From Methylovulum sp. (GTDB lineage: Bacteria > Pseudomonadota > Gammaproteobacteria > Methylococcales > Methylomonadaceae), in contig JAURZI010000123.1 in assembly GCA_030653435.1 (NCBI GenBank), positions 1 through 64,000 of the forward strand: a stretch of DNA of 64,000 nucleotides, written 5' to 3'. The first letter of the stretch is position 1; each line of letters starts with the position of its first letter. The notes beneath the pieces are model-generated. The model searched no databases. It was given only the letters and a program-made list of their open reading frames with translations, and was not told the DNA's origin. The position numbers were made by a program, and so were the translations under genes. Positions 18,738 through 30,371 of the stretch are shown one piece after another.

Positions 18738-19649
18738 ATGCATGCCGATGCCGACCAACAGCTGGCCGAGTTCCTGAGCGCACTGGTCTATGAAAAACGG
18801 GCGTCGGCACACACGGCAAGCAACTACCAACGGGATCTTAAGCATTTAAACCGCTATTGCACGAATAAACTCATAGACCACTGGCATAGTGTGCAGCAAC
18901 ACGATATACGCACGCACATAGCAGGCCGCCACCGCGCCGGCTTAAGCAGTAAAAGCCTGCAACGCGAACTGTCGGCTATCCGCAGTTTTTATGATTTCCT
19001 GCTCAAACAGCAAAAAGCCGACGTCAACCCCGCACAGCACATCAAAGCCCCCAAGCAACCGAGGAAACTGCCAAAAACACTGGACGTGGATCAAGTGACA
19101 GGCTTGCTGGAAGCAGGCACCAGCTCCGTACTGGAAATACGTGATCTGGCTATGTTTGAATTGTTTTATTCATCCGGGTTGCGCCTTAGCGAATTATCAG
19201 CCCTGGACTTACCAGACCTAGACTTAGCCAATCAATCATTGATGGTACGTTCGGGTAAAGGGGGGAAATCCAGGGTTTTACCTATCGGCAGTAAAGCGGT
19301 TACAGCAATTGAAAGCTGGTTGCTGCAACGCCATAACATGGCTAACGTCTTGGAGGAAGCTGCCGTGTTTATTTCCTCGCGCGGGAAACGCATTGGTCAG
19401 CGAAATATCGAATTAAGGCTGGCGCAATGGTGCAAAAAAAAAGGTATTGCAGAAAAGATACACCCACACATGTTAAGGCATTGCTTCGCCAGCCATTTAC
19501 TGGAATCCAGCCAGGATTTGCGGGCCGTCCAGGAGCTGCTCGGACATAGCAACATTAGTACGACTCAAATCTATACCCATCTTGATTTCCAGCATCTTGC
19601 TGATGTATATGACAAAACGCACCCAAGGGCCAAAAAAAAACCGGCATAA
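18738..19649 (+). CDS. xerC: Tyrosine recombinase XerC
   Basis: A 303-residue tyrosine recombinase that, with XerD, resolves chromosome dimers at dif. An N-terminal SAM-like domain (LSALVYEKRASAHTASNYQRDL) precedes the catalytic domain. The catalytic set is visible: Arg in SSGLRLSEL, Lys in VRSGKGGKSR, His-x-x-Arg in HPHMLRHCFASHLL, His in LGHSNISTTQ and the nucleophile Tyr in QIYTHLDF. It starts one base after the dapF-DUF484 stop and is certainly coupled to it, as in the usual dapF-DUF484-xerC order. Confidence 0.93.
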   Translation: MHADADQQLAEFLSALVYEKRASAHTASNYQRDLKHLNRYCTNKLIDHWHSVQQHDIRTHIAGRHRAGLSSKSLQRELSAIRSFYDFLLKQQKADVNPAQHIKAPKQPRKLPKTLDVDQVTGLLEAGTSSVLEIRDLAMFELFYSSGLRLSELSALDLPDLDLANQSLMVRSGKGGKSRVLPIGSKAVTAIESWLLQRHNMANVLEEAAVFISSRGKRIGQRNIELRLAQWCKKKGIAEKIHPHMLRHCFASHLLESSQDLRAVQELLGHSNISTTQIYTHLDFQHLADVYDKTHPRAKKKPA

Positions 19650-19787
19650 CGACTTGCCCCATAAGCAAAAATCCAAAAAACCTGCTACTATGTCATGATT
19701 TTTTAATATAAACAGTTTCATGCAAATAGTTTCATACCAAAGCAATTTGTTTTTCACGCACACTCACTTCTTTAAAGGATAACTGAA

Positions 19788-20813
19788 ATGGCGGCAAACG
19801 AAACAATGCAGGATATAAAATCTAAAGGGATACTCTGGGGGTTTGGTGTTTTTGCCGTCATTGTATTGGTTGTCCTGACGATTTTAGGTGCATGGTGGGG
19901 CAGTGAACCCGGTCAATTTAACATCATGGATGAAGCAGAAAAGCGCGCAAAAGAAACCCATGACACTGAAAATAAGCCTATCGGCTATGTTTACACCAAT
20001 ACGTTGGCTCATATCGCAGAAGTCCTGCTGCATAAGCCAGGCGGCTATATTACCAACGACGTGGGGCCTCCTGGCGTATTTTTGGATAACGTCCCTAACT
20101 GGGAGTTTGGCGCTTTGGTCATGTTGCGTGACGCGACTTCAGCGCTCAGAAACCATTTTGCCAGAGATCAGTCACAATCAGCCGAAGACCCTGATTTAGC
20201 GGTCGCAGAGCCCTATTTTTATTTTGAAAACGATTCCTGGGCCTTACCCTCCACCGAAGCCGAATATCAAAAAGGTGTCGAGGCTTTGCATAAATACATG
20301 GAACGCCTGCAGCATTACGGCGGCAATATCAAACAGGCGCAATTTTATTCCAGGGCGGACAATCTCTGGCAATATACTGAAGTTGTCATTAAACGCCTGG
20401 GTGGTCTGTCTACACGGCTAACCGCAAACAGTTCGGGCTCGAACTACGGCCCCGGCCTGACTGAGCTGGAAAGAGAAGAGGCCGATAAACAAGGAACGCC
20501 TATCGCCAAAGTCACATGGCTGGAAATAGACGATGTTTTCTACGAAGCACGCGGTGCCAGCTGGGCCTTATTACATATACTCAGGGCCATTAAGCATGAT
20601 TTCAAAGATATTTTGCTAGACAAGCGGGCCATGCGTACCGTTGACATCATGATTAAGGCACTGGAAAACTCATTGGAACCTATTTTTAGCCCGATGATTT
20701 TGAACGGTGACGGCTACGGCCTGTTCGCCAACTACTCCCTGACAATGGCAAATTACATCGCCAGGGCCAATGCCGCAGCACTAGACTTGCGCGACATCAT
20801 GAACCGAGGTTAA
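19788..20813 (+). CDS. DUF2333 family membrane-anchored protein
   Basis: A 341-residue protein with one N-terminal transmembrane helix at about residues 15-37 and a large periplasmic-facing domain that matches the DUF2333 family (IGYVYTNTLAHIAEVLLHKPGGY, NVPNWEFGALVMLRDATSALRN). Its molecular role is unknown. AAAGGA precedes the ATG at a good distance. The DUF4389 gene follows after three bases, so the two are an operon, and the pair may act together at the inner membrane. Confidence 0.85.
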   Translation: MAANETMQDIKSKGILWGFGVFAVIVLVVLTILGAWWGSEPGQFNIMDEAEKRAKETHDTENKPIGYVYTNTLAHIAEVLLHKPGGYITNDVGPPGVFLDNVPNWEFGALVMLRDATSALRNHFARDQSQSAEDPDLAVAEPYFYFENDSWALPSTEAEYQKGVEALHKYMERLQHYGGNIKQAQFYSRADNLWQYTEVVIKRLGGLSTRLTANSSGSNYGPGLTELEREEADKQGTPIAKVTWLEIDDVFYEARGASWALLHILRAIKHDFKDILLDKRAMRTVDIMIKALENSLEPIFSPMILNGDGYGLFANYSLTMANYIARANAAALDLRDIMNRG

Positions 20814-20816
20814 CCT

Positions 20817-21134
20817 ATGGACGAGCAAATAAATTTTAATCTAACGCAAGCCAGCACCTGGAAACGAATTTTTTTCATGCTGATTTTTTCCGTGATTGGT
20901 GAATTGGTCAGATTGCTGCTTTGGGCGGTGATTATCCTGCAAATTGCATCATCGCTGTTAACAGGCAAGCCTAATGAAAACATTCTTAACTTCGGGCGTA
21001 GCCTGTCCCTGTATACCTACCATATCCTGTTGTTCATGACCTTTAACACCGAAACCTTGCCTTTTCCGTTCTCAGACTGGAATCTGACCGCAGAACTGCA
21101 ATTGCCTGAAACCAACACACCCCCAAAAGAATAG
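20817..21134 (+). CDS. DUF4389 family membrane protein
   Basis: A 105-residue protein with two hydrophobic helices (about residues 19-48, and the YTYHILLFMTF region at 75-88) and the pattern of DUF4389 proteins, including RLLLWAVIILQIASSLLTG and NFGRSLSLYTYHIL. Members are small inner-membrane proteins without known function, commonly found beside DUF2333. It is three bases downstream of the DUF2333 gene. Confidence 0.8.
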   Translation: MDEQINFNLTQASTWKRIFFMLIFSVIGELVRLLLWAVIILQIASSLLTGKPNENILNFGRSLSLYTYHILLFMTFNTETLPFPFSDWNLTAELQLPETNTPPKE

Positions 21135-21189
21135 GCGGTCAATCGAGTACAAGCTAAAAAAGCCGCTCAGCTTGTACTTTTCCGGCTCT

Positions 21190-21768
21190 TCAATACTCTG
21201 ATTCCGCGTCCAGACCATCAATCCCATCCTCCAAGTCTTCTTCAAATTTAAACAAGACCTTAAGATAACGGTACAGCAATCGCGAAGATTTTGGTGGCTT
21301 GCCTGTCTCCGCCTCTTTTTGTGCATTACGTAATAATTGCCTTAAGTGCTGCCGATCTGCATCAGGATATTCATCAAGCAATGCAGTAAGTGCATTATTG
21401 TCTGCGCCCAACAACCGCTCCCGCCAACGTTCCACAATATGGTGCTCCCTCACTGCATGCGCGCTTTTATTTTCCAATCGCGCCAATTTTTCTACGATAG
21501 GTTCCACATCTATCTTATGGAGCTGACCGGCGATAAATTTTAGCAAGCGTTTACGGGCGCTTTTATGCGGCATCCCTGCCACTTCGGCAACCGCCTTATG
21601 GATAATTTCGGGAAGCTCCAGCGTATTTAATTGCGCCGCAGCCAGCCCGGACATTTTTTCAGCCAATACAAAAAGTGCTGCGATATCTCTTTTTAACTGG
21701 GTTTTATTCGGCCGGACAGCGTAATACTCCACGCCTTCTTCATCATCGTATTCATATTCTTCAATCAT
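21190..21768 (-). CDS. darP: Ribosome-associated protein DarP (YjgA/DUF615)
   Basis: A 192-residue cytoplasmic protein of the DUF615 family. E. coli DarP/YjgA (183 residues) takes part in maturation of the 50S subunit. Family blocks are visible: VRPNKTQLKRDIAALFVLAEK, GMPHKSARKRLLKFIAGQLHK, HIVERWRERLL and SSRLLYRYLKVLF. The ATG at 21768 begins the acidic leader seen in the family; a TTG 30 bases upstream is not needed. It is convergent with the DUF4389 gene. Confidence 0.85.
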   Translation of the reverse strand: MIEEYEYDDEEGVEYYAVRPNKTQLKRDIAALFVLAEKMSGLAAAQLNTLELPEIIHKAVAEVAGMPHKSARKRLLKFIAGQLHKIDVEPIVEKLARLENKSAHAVREHHIVERWRERLLGADNNALTALLDEYPDADRQHLRQLLRNAQKEAETGKPPKSSRLLYRYLKVLFKFEEDLEDGIDGLDAESEY

Positions 21769-21829
21769 ATCAAAACCATCGTGCGTAAAATACAGCAAAA
21801 TTTGTTAGCCATCTTGCCAGAAAAACCAG

Positions 21830-22360
21830 TCAGTCTACCATAGACGCCTTAATCACCCGCCATGATTCTATCTTTTGCTCTAAGCTTAATGACGCATGGG
21901 CAGGGCTTGTTGATGGCAACCGCCTGTATTGAAGATAAGGGAAACGATCTTGCAACGCTGGCTGCAGATGGGTCCGATACATTTTTTCAGCTGCCGCACC
22001 ATTAAAAAACACTTGGGTAATCAATGGGTAACGGATAAAAAAAACGCCAAAATCATTGACTTTTACTGAAGCGATATCGATATTGGCATCCAAACTTCCC
22101 AGTCGGCGGCAATGCTGTATCACATCCCAAACCGCTATGCCGTTGTTGCTTAACATCTCTGCACGTAACGGGTAATCCAGCCCGGCCCCAATACCAAACA
22201 ACGCCGTCATAATAGGCCAGAACGCATTTCTGGGATGCCCATAATATTGTTGTTTAAGTAATGAAGTCGTGCCAGGCATCGTACCTAGTATCAGTACCTT
22301 TGCTTGCTCCGAAACAATCGGCGCAAACCCATCATTGCCTGATAATTCGTCCATCATCAT
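21830..22360 (-). CDS. Uracil-DNA glycosylase superfamily protein, deoxyinosine (hypoxanthine)-DNA glycosylase type
   Basis: A 176-residue base-excision-repair enzyme. The N-terminal motif LILGTMPGTTSLLKQQYYGHPRN and the later segments VFFNGAAAE and LPSTSPAHAS are those of the hypoxanthine-DNA glycosylase branch (family 6) of the uracil-DNA glycosylase superfamily, which removes deaminated adenine from DNA. Substrate choice within the superfamily is inferred from these motifs only. It stands 61 bases upstream of darP on the same strand. Confidence 0.8.
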   Translation of the reverse strand: MMMDELSGNDGFAPIVSEQAKVLILGTMPGTTSLLKQQYYGHPRNAFWPIMTALFGIGAGLDYPLRAEMLSNNGIAVWDVIQHCRRLGSLDANIDIASVKVNDFGVFFIRYPLITQVFFNGAAAEKMYRTHLQPALQDRFPYLQYRRLPSTSPAHASLSLEQKIESWRVIKASMVD

Positions 22361-22431
22361 AATACTTTATTTATCCGCCATTAAATTTGCGATAATACTT
22401 AGCCATTATTTTTACAGGATATTCATGCACC

Positions 22432-23334
22432 ATGTGGTTTAAAAATCTCAGTATTTTTCGTCTTACCGAAGCCTTCACTCTAACACCGGAAGAACTGGAG
22501 CAAAAACTTGAAGCTATGTCTTTCCGCCCCTGTGGCGCCCATGAAGAATCTACGTTTGGCTGGGCCTCACCGATAGGGAAGTCAGCGCCAGCATTCGTCC
22601 ACAGTTGCAATGGTTTTATGATGCTGTGCGGCAAAAAAGAAGAACGCGTACTACCTGCATCCGTCGTTAACGAACTGGTCCAGGAAAAAATCCTCGAAAC
22701 TGAAGAACAGCAAGGACGTAAATTATCCAAAAAAGAACGGACTTCTATCAAGGATGAAACAATTTTTGAGCTATTACCTAAAGCTTTTACCTTCTCGCGG
22801 AAAATCTACGCGTATATTGATCCCAAAGGCGGCTGGCTAATCGTCGATGCCGCATCGGCAAAAAGCGCCGAAGATTTGCTCAGCCTGTTACGCAAATGCT
22901 TGGGTTCGCTACCCGCCTCACCGCTGAACACCGCCGAAAAACCTGTGTCAACGATGACACAATGGCTGACCCATAATCAGGCGCCTGACGGCATCACTAT
23001 AGAAGATGAATGCGAATTGCGTTCGCCTGAAGAAGCAGGAGGCATTATTCGTTGTAAACGCCATGATTTGGCGTTGCCCGAAATCAAAAATCATCTGGAT
23101 AGCGGCAAAGAAGTCATCAAGCTCGCCATTAACTGGGAAGACCGTATTTCTTTCATTCTGGATGAACACCTTGCTGTCAAGCGCCTACGCTTTCTTGAAT
23201 TGTGCCAAGACCAAGCCTCTGATATCGAAACAGAGAATGAGGCTGAAAAATTCGATGCAGACTTTTCTATCATGTCTTTAGAGCTGGCAAACTTTTTGCC
23301 ACGCTTACTGGAATTGTTCGGCGGCGAACACTAA
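22432..23334 (+). CDS. rdgC: Recombination-associated protein RdgC
   Basis: A 300-residue protein (E. coli RdgC 303) that forms a DNA-encircling dimeric ring and restrains RecA. The conserved N-terminus MWFKNLSIFRL is intact, as are FRPCGAHEESTFGWASPIG, LPASVVNELVQEK and LAINWEDRISFILDE. It is a single gene, divergent from the glycosylase gene and closed by a strong bidirectional terminator. Confidence 0.93.
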   Translation: MWFKNLSIFRLTEAFTLTPEELEQKLEAMSFRPCGAHEESTFGWASPIGKSAPAFVHSCNGFMMLCGKKEERVLPASVVNELVQEKILETEEQQGRKLSKKERTSIKDETIFELLPKAFTFSRKIYAYIDPKGGWLIVDAASAKSAEDLLSLLRKCLGSLPASPLNTAEKPVSTMTQWLTHNQAPDGITIEDECELRSPEEAGGIIRCKRHDLALPEIKNHLDSGKEVIKLAINWEDRISFILDEHLAVKRLRFLELCQDQASDIETENEAEKFDADFSIMSLELANFLPRLLELFGGEH

Positions 23335-23341
23335 GGCATAA

Positions 23342-23373
23342 AAAAGCCCGATGGGTTTCCCCATCGGGCTTTT
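23342..23373. terminator. Bidirectional rho-independent terminator between rdgC and lpp
   Basis: A perfect 14-bp stem, AAAAGCCCGATGGG (23342-23355) with its complement (23360-23373), around a 4-base loop. It has A-runs on the left and T-runs on the right, so it can stop rdgC (plus) and the lipoprotein gene (minus). Confidence 0.92.
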
Positions 23374-23396
23374 AATCGCTCAAAAGCAGTGATGAT

Positions 23397-23675
23397 TTAT
23401 TTCATCATTGATTTTTTGAACATGTTATCCAATTTGCTGTTAGTGTCTTGTGCATATTGTGCGGCACGGTTAGCAGCAGATTCTGCAGCAGCAGCTCTTG
23501 AAGCGGCATCGTTTGCAGCACTTTGTGCGCTAGCAGCATCAGAAGATGCTTGTGCAACAGAAGTTTTCAAACCATCAATTTGTGATTGTAAGTTTTCAAT
23601 ATCTGAAGTGCTTGCACAACCGGCAATTAAGCTAACAGCCAGGGCAATCATTGATAATTTCACTACTTTTTTCAT
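23397..23675 (-). CDS. lpp: Lpp-like alanine-zipper outer membrane lipoprotein
   Basis: A 92-residue lipoprotein precursor: lipobox LIAGC with Cys20 as the lipidated residue, followed by a 73-residue mature part. The mature part has the Lpp plan of an N-terminal linker (STSDIENLQSQIDGLK), an alanine-rich coiled coil (repeated Ala at heptad positions) and a C-terminal lysine, the residue that is attached to peptidoglycan in Braun lipoprotein. AGGA precedes the ATG. An L,D-transpeptidase gene lies directly upstream on the same strand; enzymes of that class make the Lpp-peptidoglycan bond. Confidence 0.85.
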   Translation of the reverse strand: MKKVVKLSMIALAVSLIAGCASTSDIENLQSQIDGLKTSVAQASSDAASAQSAANDAASRAAAAESAANRAAQYAQDTNSKLDNMFKKSMMK

Positions 23676-23759
23676 ATCATTTTCCTATCATAAAGTTATT
23701 ACTACAAAAAATCGTACACCTGCGCGTAATTTTATCATCGTTTCTTACATTTTCCAGCT

Positions 23760-26038
<2,279 letters not shown>

Positions 26039-26072
26039 CCTGGCACCAATAAACCATAACTGCCTGCAAGTA

Positions 26073-26104
26073 AGGACGAACCCAATGCCATTCGGTTTCG
26101 TCCT
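26073..26104. terminator. Hairpin between pgm and the ZIP gene (weak terminator candidate)
   Basis: AGGACGAA (26073-26080) pairs with TTCGTCCT (26097-26104) between two convergent genes. There is no clear T-tract on either side, so termination is only suggested by position. Confidence 0.4.
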
Positions 26105-26137
26105 CTACGCTAACAAGCTGACGGCTTCATGATAACG

Positions 26138-26947
26138 TCATATGTCAATATCGTGGACAAGGGTGTGCAACAGGCCAATCAGCAAGACACCTGATGCAAT
26201 GAGCGCAATTTGCTGCAAAGAAGTCTTCATATCTGTTTTTTTATGCAATGACGGAATCAAATCGGCAACCGCTATATAAATAAAACTAGAGGCGGCCAAC
26301 GCCAAAAAATACGGCAAATAATCTTGTAAATCCTCCAGGCTGAAATATGCCAGCACCCCACCAAAAACCGTTGATAAGCTGGCGAGAATATTGTAGAAAA
26401 GCGCCTTACTTTTGCTATAGCCGCTAGCCAATAAAATAGCAAAATCACCCACTTCCTGTGGAATTTCATGTGCAGCAACTGCCAAGCTGGTCACGATACC
26501 CAATTGCACATCGGTTAAAAATGCGGCGGCTATCAAGATACCGTCAACAAAATTATGGATGCCATCCCCCACGATAATTAATGTCCCGGCTGATTTTGCA
26601 CCATGCCCATGATTGTGACCATGCTCATGCTCATCACCGTGAGCTTCACAACTGCCGGAGTGGCAATGCCTCCAGATCAGCAATTTTTCGAGCACAAAAA
26701 ACAATAGGATTCCCACTAAAATAGTGCCTGATAGCGATTGAAACAGCTCCGGCTTCACATCGATAAATGCCTGCGGAATCAACCCCCAAAACGCAACGGT
26801 CAGCAAGGCCCCGATTGCAAAACTAACACCATGCGGCAGTGCGGCATTTCTCTGTTTGTCAGGCAATAATAAAAACATCGCCGCCGCTACAACGCTTAAC
26901 ACCCCCCCAACGGCGCTAAAGATGATAATCAAAATCAATAAATTCAC
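26138..26947 (-). CDS. ZIP family divalent metal transporter
   Basis: A 269-residue inner-membrane protein with eight predicted hydrophobic segments and the ZIP metal path. The signature helices carry GDGIHNFVDG (TM4) and AVAAHEIPQEVGD (TM5). The loop between TM3 and TM4 is His-rich (HGDEHEHGHNHGHG), a usual cytoplasmic metal-binding loop. It probably imports zinc or another divalent metal. It is 4 bases downstream of pgeF, so it may be the third gene of an rluD-pgeF-zip transcript. Confidence 0.87.
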   Translation of the reverse strand: MNLLILIIIFSAVGGVLSVVAAAMFLLLPDKQRNAALPHGVSFAIGALLTVAFWGLIPQAFIDVKPELFQSLSGTILVGILLFFVLEKLLIWRHCHSGSCEAHGDEHEHGHNHGHGAKSAGTLIIVGDGIHNFVDGILIAAAFLTDVQLGIVTSLAVAAHEIPQEVGDFAILLASGYSKSKALFYNILASLSTVFGGVLAYFSLEDLQDYLPYFLALAASSFIYIAVADLIPSLHKKTDMKTSLQQIALIASGVLLIGLLHTLVHDIDI

Positions 26948-26951
26948 TCGG

Positions 26952-27683
26952 TCAATCTCTCCAGATTAGTGTCACCATACGCCCTGTCACTTGGTCACGG
27001 CGATAAGAATAAAAGCGTTCGTGATCGGTGACCGTGCAAAAATCGCCGCCATAAATTTTATTTATGCCTAGCGCTGCCAATTCTATCCGGGCAAGCTGGT
27101 AAATATCCGCCAACCATTTGCCCTTGCTTTTCGACGTAAATGCAACGGTAAAGCCCGCCGCCTTATGCAAAAAAGCATCACGCACATCATCACCAACTTC
27201 AAAGCAGTCGGGACCGATTGCCGGCCCCAGCCATACCAACACATCGTGCCCCGCCATTGCCGACAACGTATTGCCGATCACACCTGACAATAAACCCCGC
27301 CATCCCGCATGGATAGCCGCAACTTGATCACCTCCAGCCATACAAACCAGCACAGGCAAACAGTCTGCCGTCATCACCGCACAGACCACTCCAGATTTAG
27401 TTGTGAAACTGGCATCAGCTTGTCGCTGTAAACCAATAGTTGCCGCATCGACCACCTGATTACCGTGCATTTGCTCCAGCCATATCGGCTCATCTGGCAA
27501 GCCCAGCATGGATTTAATAATCGCCCTATTGGTTATGACAAATTCGGCATGATCTCCGACATGCAATGCGATATTAAGGGCATCAAAAGCACCCACGCTG
27601 ACACCACCGGTACGCAACGTTGTTACGGCATGCACCGATGCAGGCACCGGCCAATCGGGAGTAAGCCAGTGTTTAGGCTTCAT
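26952..27683 (-). CDS. pgeF: PgeF/YfiH family protein (multicopper-oxidase-like fold)
   Basis: A 243-residue protein, the same length as E. coli YfiH/PgeF, which edits peptidoglycan precursors by removing L-Ser from UDP-MurNAc; relatives have purine nucleoside phosphorylase activity. Signature motifs are LEQMHGNQVV, MTADCLPVLV and AIHAGWRGLLSG. The start ATG at 27683 overlaps the end of rluD by 11 bases; the longer frame further upstream is an artefact inside rluD. The rluD-pgeF order is the usual one. Confidence 0.9.
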   Translation of the reverse strand: MKPKHWLTPDWPVPASVHAVTTLRTGGVSVGAFDALNIALHVGDHAEFVITNRAIIKSMLGLPDEPIWLEQMHGNQVVDAATIGLQRQADASFTTKSGVVCAVMTADCLPVLVCMAGGDQVAAIHAGWRGLLSGVIGNTLSAMAGHDVLVWLGPAIGPDCFEVGDDVRDAFLHKAAGFTVAFTSKSKGKWLADIYQLARIELAALGINKIYGGDFCTVTDHERFYSYRRDQVTGRMVTLIWRD

Positions 27684-28614
27684 TGTCATCCAGCGCTTCC
27701 AGCAAGCGGGCCATATCATCAGGCATAGGCCGCTCCCATTCCAAATACTCGTCGGTAACAGGATGCTGTAACCCCAGCTTTGCAGCATGCAGCGCTTGAC
27801 GTTTAAAACTGCGTAATTCTTTTTCCAAGCGTTCGCCACATGCCGGTGGCATTTGAAATCGCCCACCATAAACCTGATCACCTAATAAAGGATAACGGAT
27901 ATGCGCCATATGCACCCTGATCTGATGCGTGCGCCCTGTTTCAAGCTTCACTTGCACCAGTGTATGCCTCACAAACCGCTGCACTACCCGATAATGGGTG
28001 ACCGCTGGCTTACCTGACTCCCTTACTGTGTAACGTTTCCTATCTGTTGGATGTCTGCCTATAGGTTCGTCAATAGTACCACCCGACGTCATTCGTCCCC
28101 TGCTAATCGCAAGATACTCGCGATGGATACTCCTTTCCTGTAACTGTTGAGTGAGGTTGTTATGTGCTTGTAAAGTTTTTGCGACCATTAGCAAGCCACT
28201 GGTTTCTTTATCAATTCTGTGCACTATCCCGGCTCTCGGTAATGTTTCAAGGCTGGCATCATGATTTAGCAACGCATTCAATAACGTGCCGTTCCAGTTT
28301 CCCACTGCCGGATGCACGACCAAACCGGCCGGCTTGTTGACGATAAGCAAGCTTTCGTCTTCATAAACAATATCCAAAGGAATTGCTTCTGGCTCCGATG
28401 TAATCACGATTTCTGCTTCTGCATCCAAAGCAATCATTTCGCCGCCGTCCAGTTTATCTTTTGCTTTTAGCGTCAAACCATTAACCTGGACACGCCCAGA
28501 TTTGACCCATGTTTGTAATTTACTGCGCGAATAATCGCTAAACAATTCCGCCAGCACTTGATCTAAACGCATCCCCGCCATATCAAAGGGCACTTTCTTC
28601 TGTATGTTTGTCAT
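27673..28614 (-). CDS. rluD: 23S rRNA pseudouridine synthase RluD
   Basis: A 313-residue enzyme that makes pseudouridines in helix 69 of 23S rRNA. An N-terminal S4 RNA-binding domain (MRLDQVLAELFSDYSRSKLQ) is followed by the synthase domain, with catalytic Asp135 in VHRIDKETSGLLMVAK and the downstream LETGRTHQIRVHMAHI. It is divergent from bamD, the classical gammaproteobacterial bamD/rluD arrangement. Confidence 0.93.
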   Translation of the reverse strand: MTNIQKKVPFDMAGMRLDQVLAELFSDYSRSKLQTWVKSGRVQVNGLTLKAKDKLDGGEMIALDAEAEIVITSEPEAIPLDIVYEDESLLIVNKPAGLVVHPAVGNWNGTLLNALLNHDASLETLPRAGIVHRIDKETSGLLMVAKTLQAHNNLTQQLQERSIHREYLAISRGRMTSGGTIDEPIGRHPTDRKRYTVRESGKPAVTHYRVVQRFVRHTLVQVKLETGRTHQIRVHMAHIRYPLLGDQVYGGRFQMPPACGERLEKELRSFKRQALHAAKLGLQHPVTDEYLEWERPMPDDMARLLEALDDNEA

Positions 28615-28728
28615 AACAAATTTTCTGAATAACTATTGTTAAGTTATACTCACCGGTCACTAGCCACTTTGACGTATCCAGTTAATCCTGCGAGAAAACC
28701 TCTAATATTACAACGTGTCGTTAAAACT

Positions 28729-29577
28729 ATGCGATTAATTTTAATAAAAATTATTTTTATCTGCTTTTTAGGAGCTGCCCTGCAAGGCTGCGGGGCACTA
28801 GGCGACTGGTTTTCCAAGGATTCTGATTCATCCGATAGCGAGGAGGAGTATGGCGGCTGGAACTCCGAAAAGTTCCGCTCAGAGGCTAAAAAAGCCGTAG
28901 ACAGCGGTAATTACGAGAAGGCTATCAAACTCTACGAAGCACTTGAATCCCGCTATCCTTTTGGCGAATTTTCAGCACAGACACAGCTTGATATTGCCTA
29001 TGCTTATTACAAAAACAGCGATCCCGAGTCCGCCATAGCCGCAGCTGACCGTTTTATTAAAATTAATCCGCGCAGTCCCAGCGTCGATTACGCTTATTAT
29101 TTAAAGGGCTTGGTAAATTATAATCGTGATATTGGGTTTATTGACCGTTTTCTGCCCACAGACACGTCACAACGTGACCCTGGCAGTGCACGCGACGCCT
29201 ACAATAACTTTGATGAACTGATACGCCGGTTTCCAGGCAGCAAATATGTACCCGACGCACGGCTACGCATGATCGCGCTAAGAAGCAACTTAGCCATGTA
29301 TGAGGTACATGTTGCACGCTACTATTTGAAACGCAAAGCCTATATCGCAGCCGCCAACAGGGCTTCGGGAGTTATTGAAAAATACCAGCGGACCCCTGCC
29401 GTGCCATATGCCTTACAGGTCATGCAAGAAGCTTATACGCAACTGGGCCTGAAAGATCTTGCCCATGATGCTCATAGGATTTATGAACAAAACTACCCTG
29501 ATGGCCCGCCCGTCCCTGAACATAAAAACTCAACCGTATCCCATCGGATTTGGGATTTCATTGGACTGGAGAAATAG
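28729..29577 (+). CDS. bamD: Outer membrane assembly lipoprotein BamD
   Basis: A 282-residue lipoprotein of the BAM complex that folds outer membrane proteins. The start ATG at 28729 gives a canonical signal peptide with lipobox LQGC; an earlier in-frame start would bury it. TPR-like repeats follow (YEKAIKLYEALESRYPFG, QLDIAYAYYKNSDPESAI, and FPGSKYVPDARLRMIALR). A bidirectional terminator closes the gene. Confidence 0.94.
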   Translation: MRLILIKIIFICFLGAALQGCGALGDWFSKDSDSSDSEEEYGGWNSEKFRSEAKKAVDSGNYEKAIKLYEALESRYPFGEFSAQTQLDIAYAYYKNSDPESAIAAADRFIKINPRSPSVDYAYYLKGLVNYNRDIGFIDRFLPTDTSQRDPGSARDAYNNFDELIRRFPGSKYVPDARLRMIALRSNLAMYEVHVARYYLKRKAYIAAANRASGVIEKYQRTPAVPYALQVMQEAYTQLGLKDLAHDAHRIYEQNYPDGPPVPEHKNSTVSHRIWDFIGLEK

Positions 29578-29599
29578 CACTGATTTCTTACTGCATAAA

Positions 29600-29632
29600 A
29601 AAAGGCGAGTATCCAAAGATAACTCGCCTTTT
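29600..29632. terminator. Bidirectional terminator between bamD and phoU
   Basis: AAAAGGCGAGT (29600-29610) pairs perfectly with ACTCGCCTTTT (29622-29632) over an 11-base loop, with A-rich sequence before and T-rich after. It separates two convergent operons. Confidence 0.9.
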
Positions 29633-29647
29633 GTATCTTAAAAACCA

Positions 29648-30361
29648 TTACTCTTTCATTTTTTCTTCTTGTTCTTGCTGCGATAAATGGCGAACATCTT
29701 CACCCTTAATCATATAAACCATGTGTTCACAGATATAACAGGCATGATCGCCTATCCTTTCCAATGCACGAATCGTCCAAAGCACATCTAAAGACCGGGT
29801 AATATTTCTCGGATCTTCCATCATTCGGGTAATCAACTGCCTAAGCAAGTTGTCGTACTCGCGATCAACATTATCATCCCGTCCGGTTATTGCGGACAAG
29901 CCCTCTAGGCTCATTCTGGCAAAAGCATCCAGTGCATCGTGCAACATCCCCTTAACCACTTCAGCCATGTGTTCCAATTCATAGTGAGGAAAATGGCTTC
30001 CGACTTTTTCAAGTTTTATAGCCATTTCAGCAACCCGCTCAGCCTTGTCGCCGACCCTTTCAATCTCATGAATGATTTTAATCACCGAAACCAACAACCT
30101 TAGATCAAATGCAGTAGGTTGCCTCCGCGCTAAAATTTGCGTGCATTCCAGATCGATAGCCACTTCCATTGCATCAACCTGATTATCCTGCTTAATAACC
30201 AGCTCAGCGAGCTCTATATCACCTGTCGTGTATGCCTGTACTGCCAGCTCTATTTGCCGCTCAACCAAACCGCCCATGGTCAAAACTTTATCGCGTATAT
30301 CTTCCAGTTCTTTATTAAACTGGCCCGATATATGTTGCCCTATTTTGCTGTTTTCCATCAT
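29648..30361 (-). CDS. phoU: Phosphate-specific transport accessory protein PhoU
   Basis: A 237-residue cytoplasmic protein that links the Pst transporter to PhoR signalling. Two PhoU three-helix repeats are visible (about residues 20-110 and 120-215), with GGLVERQIELAVQAYTTGD, LEIERVGDKAERVAEM-like and RALERIGDHACYICEHMVY segments. It is the last gene of the pst operon, 10 bases after pstB, with GAGGAA before the start. Confidence 0.93.
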   Translation of the reverse strand: MMENSKIGQHISGQFNKELEDIRDKVLTMGGLVERQIELAVQAYTTGDIELAELVIKQDNQVDAMEVAIDLECTQILARRQPTAFDLRLLVSVIKIIHEIERVGDKAERVAEMAIKLEKVGSHFPHYELEHMAEVVKGMLHDALDAFARMSLEGLSAITGRDDNVDREYDNLLRQLITRMMEDPRNITRSLDVLWTIRALERIGDHACYICEHMVYMIKGEDVRHLSQQEQEEKMKE

Positions 30362-30371
30362 TTATTCCTCA